Source of the DNA: an uncultured Eubacteriales bacterium
GTDB taxonomy: Bacteria > Bacillota > Clostridia > Oscillospirales > Acutalibacteraceae
Reading direction: 5' to 3'
Length of the DNA stretch: 31,043 nt
Assembly: GCA_948527295.1 (NCBI GenBank)
Contig: CAOSWK010000008.1
Span: 1 to 31,043, forward strand
The notes beneath the pieces are model-generated. The model made no database searches. It saw only the letters and a program-made list of their open reading frames with translations, and had not been told where the DNA came from. Of the stretch, positions 26,374 to 31,043 are shown one piece after another (within the stretch, counting starts at the first letter, position 1; each line of letters begins with the position of its first letter). Both the position numbers and the translations under genes were made by a program.

Positions 26374-28224
26374 TTAACTTTTAGGGAAATACACGATACG
26401 CAAAACTGCGGCGGTGTAATCGCTGCCTTTTTCTATATAGATTTTGGCCCTGTATCTACCGACATCGGTGGGCGGCCCGGGTAGTTCTGTCTCGGTGCCG
26501 TCCGGGTTAACTCTGAAGTAGCGCACAGTGAAGGTCCCCATGCCCGTTATGTTGGGCTTTAAAGTGACCACGAACTGCTTTACCGCACCGTTGTAGGTCA
26601 GATCCTCTGTCAGGATAATGTTAAAAAGGTCAAGTGTTGGTATTTTTAGGATTTTAAAGCTCAAAGGCACCGCTGGGAAGGCACTGCCGTAGGGGTCGGA
26701 TTGATTCACCGAAACGGTATGTGTGCCGCCGGGAAGGCCGCTTAGCTGCGTAGACCAGTAACCATCTGGGTCCACTTGTGTTGTGGCGAGGATTTTAATG
26801 CCCTCCGTGATTTTCACAGTGTGCCCGGGAACACCCGTGCCCAAAATCGTCACTGTGGCGCCGGGGTCAAACACTGCATTTGGAACAGGAGAGATGATTT
26901 GCACCGGCGCGATGTCCCATTTAGCGTATACAGTGGTGTCTTCGGTCACAATGGTGGTGCTTGTAAATTGATTTCGGAACGTACCGTTATCGGTAAACCA
27001 GCCGGAGAAAACGTATCCCAGTTTAATGGGGTTCCCGGGGAATGCTTCACCGAGAGAGTGGCCCTTTTCCACGGTCAGGTCAGGAAAAGTGTTCCCGCCC
27101 TTTGTGTCAAAAGAGACTGTTTTATTCTCTATTAACGTATTGGCGGTAGAACGGGGGTCTATGTAGATGCCCTCGTAGCCAAATTGATCCACGGATGCAT
27201 CATTTGGGCTTACACTGTTGTTTTCAATTACAAGTGATGAACCTTTGGCTGCAAGATAAATCGTGTCTGCTTCTATTAACGCTATAGCTCCACCTCTTGT
27301 AGATGCCTGATTATTTATAATGGTACCACCGTTTATGTAATGCTCGGTTTTTCCTTCGCAACATAATGCACCGCCGTGAATAGCTGCATTATTTTGCAAG
27401 GTGCCGCCGTAGACTTTAATTACTGCAGCCGTTGTGTTTGACGTTCCGTTTCTGTAAGTACATCCAATAGCGCCACCATGTGATGCATAACATCTTTCAA
27501 TTATTCCTCCGTAAAGATTTAGATTTGCATTGTTATATGCACCAATTCCTCCTCCATAGCCACTTCCAGTGCTTTTTCTCGCTTTACAATTTCTAATTAT
27601 TGACCCGGCTTTTACATTTATGGTTCCTCCGCCTGGCAACTTCCAGTCAACTCGTATTCCGCCGCCATAGGCAGCAGAACCAGCATCAGTTGTGTTCGTT
27701 GCGCTGGAATCAGTTGTAAAGCCGTTTTGTATAATGGCCCCGGACTCTAAGTTAAGCGTTGCCCCGCCCGCAACATCAATTACAGACCGCCCAGAAACAC
27801 CGCTGTTAGATACATCGCTAACAACATCGGAAGTCCATATTGCGCCGCCGTCAAAAGTCAAATTTCTTAAGCTCACGACTGCGCCGCTGCCATTACACTC
27901 CAAAATCGACTTGCCACCTTCTCTTTTAATGGTAACATCAGCGCCGAGACCTTCGATGGTTATCCTGTTTTTGGCAACCATGTAAGCCGTACTGCTCGCG
28001 CTGTTGGAGAAAGAACTCGGAACTGTTATGTTTTTTGAAACATAAATAATATCGTCGTCCTGAGCATTTGTTATGGCATTGTTTAGTTCCTCAAACGTAG
28101 TGGCGTAGTTTATTGTCTGCCCCACGCAAGTTTTAGGCAACAAAATGGCCTCACTATTAAATATAGCCATACAAAATATCAGTAACCTTGCCCTTTTAAC
28201 CAGATTTTTCATAATTTTCATCAT
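26374..28224 (-). CDS. Secreted beta-helix adhesin with Flg_new, Ig-like and MBG-like domains (616 aa)
   Basis: Start ATG 28224 (or 28221) after a weak GGGTGGTG. N-terminal signal peptide (basic KNLVKRAR, then LLIFCMAIF). Residues about 40-340 are repetitive, Gly-rich and of right-handed beta-helix type (INVKAGSIIRNCKA, LNLYGGIIERCYASHGGAIG). About 367-440 is a Flg_new/InlB B-repeat (GYVFSGWFTDNG, TTVYAKWD). About 444-525 is an Ig-like domain and about 530-616 a further beta domain with YNGAVKQ. There is no LPXTG or other anchor; the protein ends RIVYFPKS. GC content is much higher than in neighbours, pointing to acquisition from elsewhere. The last third is duplicated at 9625-10164. Adhesion or host-surface binding is inferred from the domains. 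Confidence 0.82.
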   Translation of the reverse strand: MMKIMKNLVKRARLLIFCMAIFNSEAILLPKTCVGQTINYATTFEELNNAITNAQDDDIIYVSKNITVPSSFSNSASSTAYMVAKNRITIEGLGADVTIKREGGKSILECNGSGAVVSLRNLTFDGGAIWTSDVVSDVSNSGVSGRSVIDVAGGATLNLESGAIIQNGFTTDSSATNTTDAGSAAYGGGIRVDWKLPGGGTINVKAGSIIRNCKARKSTGSGYGGGIGAYNNANLNLYGGIIERCYASHGGAIGCTYRNGTSNTTAAVIKVYGGTLQNNAAIHGGALCCEGKTEHYINGGTIINNQASTRGGAIALIEADTIYLAAKGSSLVIENNSVSPNDASVDQFGYEGIYIDPRSTANTLIENKTVSFDTKGGNTFPDLTVEKGHSLGEAFPGNPIKLGYVFSGWFTDNGTFRNQFTSTTIVTEDTTVYAKWDIAPVQIISPVPNAVFDPGATVTILGTGVPGHTVKITEGIKILATTQVDPDGYWSTQLSGLPGGTHTVSVNQSDPYGSAFPAVPLSFKILKIPTLDLFNIILTEDLTYNGAVKQFVVTLKPNITGMGTFTVRYFRVNPDGTETELPGPPTDVGRYRAKIYIEKGSDYTAAVLRIVYFPKS

Positions 28225-28257
28225 AGCACCACCCAATATTTATGTGTTTTTTATCCT

Positions 28258-28291
28258 ATTATATATATATATATATATATATATATTGCAA
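28258..28291 (-). promoter_or_regulatory. (TA)n tract in the adhesin promoter region
   Basis: About 13.5 TA units (28260-28286) separate a TATAAT (28263-28258 on the minus strand) from a TTGCAA (28291-28286). The spacing is 22 bases, too long for a good promoter; losing two or three units would bring it to 16-18. This layout could switch expression by slippage. Confidence 0.45.
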
Positions 28292-28385
28292 TATATTTTT
28301 GAGATTTTTGTATACATAAACAAATAGAAATAAAAATTTATATAAATATTAAACACATGAAGTTTTGAATGTGTGAAATTTTAAG

Positions 28386-28560
28386 GTGCAGCTCCGAAGG
28401 CATCCTTGGCCAGGAATATTCCCGAACGAAGCTTTAATCGACTTGCAGGGATTAATCCCGGGTGTTTATAAAATCGGTGCGGTTCCCATCATGAACAAAG
28501 CCACTCGGATGGCCCCTCACATTCCAGTTATGTCACGTTTTTTCGCGAGCTTTTGGGCAA
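28386..28560. other. GC-richer island, probable gene relic
   Basis: About 175 bases clearly richer in GC than the surroundings. On the minus strand frames such as RVALFMMGTAPIL and KASFGNIPGQGCLRSCT are separated by stops. The plus strand has an 80-codon frame without ribosome site. Not identified; likely remains of an acquired gene. Confidence 0.3.
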
Positions 28561-28566
28561 ACAAAA

Positions 28567-28601
28567 AAAGAGCCGGTTGCATAAAGGCAATCCAGCTCTT
28601 T
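28567..28601 (-). terminator. Terminator downstream of the right-hand LRR gene
   Basis: AAAGAGC pairs with GCTCTTT, with an inner GTTGC/GCAAT stem; on the minus strand it is followed by TTTTTTTG. It could serve the minus-strand LRR gene that ends at 29065, or the relic beside it. Confidence 0.6.
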
Positions 28602-28657
28602 AAAGGCCAAAGATTTTTAATTATTTAAATCCAAAAAACGCCCGACACACTGATTAT

Positions 28658-28708
28658 CGTATCAATAGTCGAGTGAAAATATGCTTAATCACTATACTTT
28701 TGATACAA
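28658..28708. repeat. Palindromic 51-base element, copy 2
   Basis: CGTATCAATAGTCGAGT at one end and ACTATACTTTTGATACAA at the other, the same order and spacing as 17630-17681. Confidence 0.6.
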
Positions 28709-28927
28709 AAATAACTTTGTAAAATACGCGGCACAAAGCTATTTTTAATCAAATTAACTTTTAGCTGATTTAAAAAATTATCTAAAAGTAAAAAATCTAT
28801 TAAACACAATTAATAAAATCAATTCAGTACTATAAAAGCATAGTCTTAATTATCAAATAAGGGACAATAAAAGGCCATGTTTATTTTTGTTATCATTTTA
28901 GTCATTATTGTTTATCTGATTATTGAT

Positions 28928-29064
28928 TTAGTCCTGCTGACTATGGCTGATTTGTTCGCTAGTTGCATTATCGTTAATTGCAGTTTCTGCAGTATTTTTA
29001 TCTGTGCCATTATTATTTGTCTGTTCACGATTCTCATTGCTACATTATTTCATTGTTGTTATCA
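28928..29064 (-). pseudogene. Decayed Asn-rich tail of the right-hand LRR gene
   Basis: Past the stop at 29065 a shifted frame reads NENREQTNNNGTDKNTAETA and ends SHSQQD at 28928. This matches the Asn/Asp-rich tail of 3-4235 in type and partly in sequence (GAACAG-CAAATAATAATG). The paralogue has therefore lost its tail and C-terminal segment through a stop and indels. Confidence 0.65.
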
Positions 29065-31043
29065 TCAGTTTAGTTCGTTATTCACATATTCTATCCCCAA
29101 TTTTTCAAAATCTTTAAGCTCAGCTTCACTTATATTAGGTGGCCCGATAACTTTCTTTAATGCTTGGCAATCACAAAAAGCAGAAGATTCAATTTTCAAG
29201 TTAGAAGCGTTAATCAAAACTTTTGACAATAATTTACAATCCAAGAAAGCGTTGTTACTAATAACCATATTTTTTGCTAGAACTTCAAGACTATTTAATT
29301 TACTACCGGAAAAGGCCTGTTCTGAAATAGTCAAATCCTTAACATGTTCTTGGATTTTAATTTTAATAATACCTTTGTATTGATCATCTAAAAGTTCTTG
29401 CGTCTTCCAACCTTCTCCGAGAAGAGTTAAACTTACTACACTGCTTGGAATTCCAACCTTTTTTGATGATGTATATCCTAGCACTGCCCCCCACGGAATG
29501 GATAGTTTCGTAACACTGCTTGGAATAGCAATAATTTCAAATGAGTCGCAATCAATAAAAGCGTTGGTCCCAATGTACAGCTCCGTAACACTGTCTGGAA
29601 TTTCAAGCTTTATTAATGATTTGCAATCAGCAAACGCATCGTCTCCCAAGGATATAACTGTAACCCCACCTGGGATAATGATTTCTTTCAATGATGTGCA
29701 ACCTTTAAAGGTGCATTCTCCAATGTCTAAAGTTTTAAGGTTAGAAAAAAACTTAACTTGTTGTAATGCGTTGCAGTCCTTAAAAACGTAATCATCAATA
29801 TATAATTCTGTATCGTTGCCAAAAATTCCAAATTTTTCTAGTGATTTGCAACCATTAAAAGCAGATTTTTCTATATTTATTTCATTGCCCGAAACTATAA
29901 GTTCTTTTAATGATTTACAGTCCTCAAAAGCGCCAGGTTCAATAGATAGTTCTGTAACACTGTTAGGCACTATAACCTCTTTCAATAAAGTGTTACTAAA
30001 AGAGTGGGATCCAAAAGTTAAGCTTTGCAAATTTTGTACATTTTCAAAGTTTATTGACTTAGTTAATGGAAATTTGCCCTCGAACGCAAATTTTTCTATC
30101 TCTGGTGACATTGTTATATTTTCTACGTTTATCTTACAACGTTTAGGAGTACCAACTACTTTAAACGTTTCTCCATTAATTTTAACCGTTGCTGGAATAA
30201 TCCAGAGTCTTAAGTATTTTAAAGGAAAAATTAAAACTTCTTTATTATCTGGATTGTCTGGCGTAGCTCTTGTGTAAAAATACTTTATTCCATTAGAATC
30301 GTTGGCTATGGCTTCAATTTTTTGTGCAGATTCTATTACATTGTCAGAATAGGTATTTGTTTTTTTATCTATAAATTGTGTATCTTTAGGCTTGGTGTTG
30401 GGTTTAGCCTTAGACTTAGGTTTAGCCTTAGACTTAGGTTTAGATTTAGATTTAAATTTAGACTTGGGCTTAGGCTTTTCCCAATTTTTAAAAAATTCAA
30501 AGGCAGAGTTATCCCCAAGTCGTGAAACATAGTTTTCATATATAAATGTACTTAAAAGCTTTTTTTTATTATTAATTTTTATATTTGCTCCTACGCACCC
30601 TGGGGTTTGTTCCTCCGATATTCTGTCAGTGTTCCGCGCTTCACCTTGCATTGTTCTCAAAAAACGCAACGCTTCATAATTTTGAAAAAATTGTGTATTT
30701 CTTATTTTAGCAGGAACCCACTCTTCTATTTCCTTTGGCTTCAAATCAAAAAGCATCCATGAGATAGGCTTGATCTTTTTTCGCAAGTAATTTTTTTTGT
30801 TGAAGAGGCCGGTTTGGCTATATTGCTCTAAACGAAAACTTAATCCCAAATCTTTCCTAAATTTGTATGCAAAAGGTTGTAAGGAGGGTTCTGTTTCTAC
30901 AAAATTTTTCAAATCATCGTCTAACTTGTTAAAGACTATTGGTTCAAATATAACCTTTGCGTGGCCTGTATTTTGCATTATTGAAAAGCTTAGCGTTTCT
31001 TTTTCTGTAATTTTCTTTATAACGTTTACCGTTGCGTAGCAAT
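29065..31043 (-). CDS. BspA-type LRR protein, 5' end outside window
   Basis: The frame is open through the right edge: before the internal ATG at 30978 the strand still reads CYATVNVIKKITEKETL, the same as the paralogue. The visible 650 residues align along their whole length with the C-terminal half of 3-4235, with the LRR_5 repeats at about 300-620 (from the internal ATG). Differences: a Lys/Pro/Ser-rich insert near residues 165-200 absent in the paralogue, one or two extra LRR units near the end, and loss of the Asn-rich tail and Trp-rich C-terminus, ending EYVNNELN. The protein may thus be released rather than anchored. Role as for the other LRR proteins; inverted orientation relative to 3-4235. 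Confidence 0.82.
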   Translation of the reverse strand, partial: CYATVNVIKKITEKETLSFSIMQNTGHAKVIFEPIVFNKLDDDLKNFVETEPSLQPFAYKFRKDLGLSFRLEQYSQTGLFNKKNYLRKKIKPISWMLFDLKPKEIEEWVPAKIRNTQFFQNYEALRFLRTMQGEARNTDRISEEQTPGCVGANIKINNKKKLLSTFIYENYVSRLGDNSAFEFFKNWEKPKPKSKFKSKSKPKSKAKPKSKAKPNTKPKDTQFIDKKTNTYSDNVIESAQKIEAIANDSNGIKYFYTRATPDNPDNKEVLIFPLKYLRLWIIPATVKINGETFKVVGTPKRCKINVENITMSPEIEKFAFEGKFPLTKSINFENVQNLQSLTFGSHSFSNTLLKEVIVPNSVTELSIEPGAFEDCKSLKELIVSGNEINIEKSAFNGCKSLEKFGIFGNDTELYIDDYVFKDCNALQQVKFFSNLKTLDIGECTFKGCTSLKEIIIPGGVTVISLGDDAFADCKSLIKLEIPDSVTELYIGTNAFIDCDSFEIIAIPSSVTKLSIPWGAVLGYTSSKKVGIPSSVVSLTLLGEGWKTQELLDDQYKGIIKIKIQEHVKDLTISEQAFSGSKLNSLEVLAKNMVISNNAFLDCKLLSKVLINASNLKIESSAFCDCQALKKVIGPPNISEAELKDFEKLGIEYVNNELN
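30382..30478 (-). repeat. 18-base tandem repeats encoding a Lys/Pro/Ser stretch
   Basis: Degenerate copies of GACTTAGGTTTAGCCTTA give alternating KPKSKAKPKSK. It is a hinge-like, strongly basic insert that is absent in the close paralogue, so it arose by local repeat expansion. Confidence 0.8.

Noticed and set aside
28877..29383. Plus-strand 168-codon frame rich in Ile/Leu
   Set aside because: It is antisense to the Asn-rich tail remnant and to the LRR repeats; its hydrophobic content follows from the complement of Asn codons.
1..31043. tRNA, rRNA, riboswitch and CRISPR genes
   Set aside because: None recognised by eye on either strand; a covariance-model scan could still find a diverged small RNA.

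Overview
The window looks like an AT-rich Bacillota (Clostridia-like) chromosome segment. The signs are strong GGAGG-type ribosome sites, TTGATA/TATAAT-type promoters with 17-base spacers, a Gram-positive phage replication cassette, a DUF4368 serine-recombinase tail and Flg_new/BspA-type surface proteins. Many genes are broken while very long surface-protein genes stay open. This suggests a host-associated organism that is losing mobile genes but keeping secreted or surface proteins. The lineage is inferred, not shown by a marker gene.

Layout. (1) 3-4235 (+): C-terminal part of a giant BspA-type leucine-rich-repeat (LRR) protein, cut by the window edge. (2) 4236-5310: intergenic, with a structured repeat and a phage XkdX remnant. 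(3) 5311-7136 (+): one gene broken by three single-base shifts, encoding a Nif11-like Gly-Gly leader, a signal-like hydrophobic segment, an Asn-rich linker and a ClpB-type AAA+ ATPase. (4) 7140-8200: phage-like debris. (5) 8217-9445 (+): two-gene operon of unknown secreted Cys-containing proteins. (6) 9625-10164 (-): detached 3' end of an adhesin gene. (7) 10331-15340 (-): intact 1669-residue LRR protein with the same leader. (8) 16209-17579 (+): radical SAM/SPASM enzyme with an RRE-like N-terminus. (9) 17655-26069: two direct repeats of about 350 bases bound a decayed phage replication cassette (polymerase, primase/DUF927), an XRE relic, a secreted ADP-ribosyltransferase-like protein, a DUF2695-ClbS fusion and a recombinase tail. 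(10) 26374-28224 (-): beta-helix/Flg_new/Ig-like adhesin. (11) 29065-31043 (-): a second LRR protein, close paralogue of the first and in inverted orientation, cut by the right edge.

How it may fit together. The most unusual theme is a shared N-terminal module: about 80 helical residues ending in a Gly-Gly motif like a Nif11-type peptide leader, followed at once by a hydrophobic stretch and an A-x-A-like site. It sits on two unrelated large cargos, an LRR surface protein and an AAA+ ATPase. A radical SAM/SPASM enzyme with an RRE-like N-terminus lies divergent to one of them. A leader-guided export or modification route for giant proteins is a hypothesis only. The paralogous LRR genes at the two ends share a 107-base identical patch in otherwise diverged sequence, which suggests gene conversion. 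Tandem repeats inside the LRR genes and a (TA)n tract before the adhesin offer further routes to surface variation.
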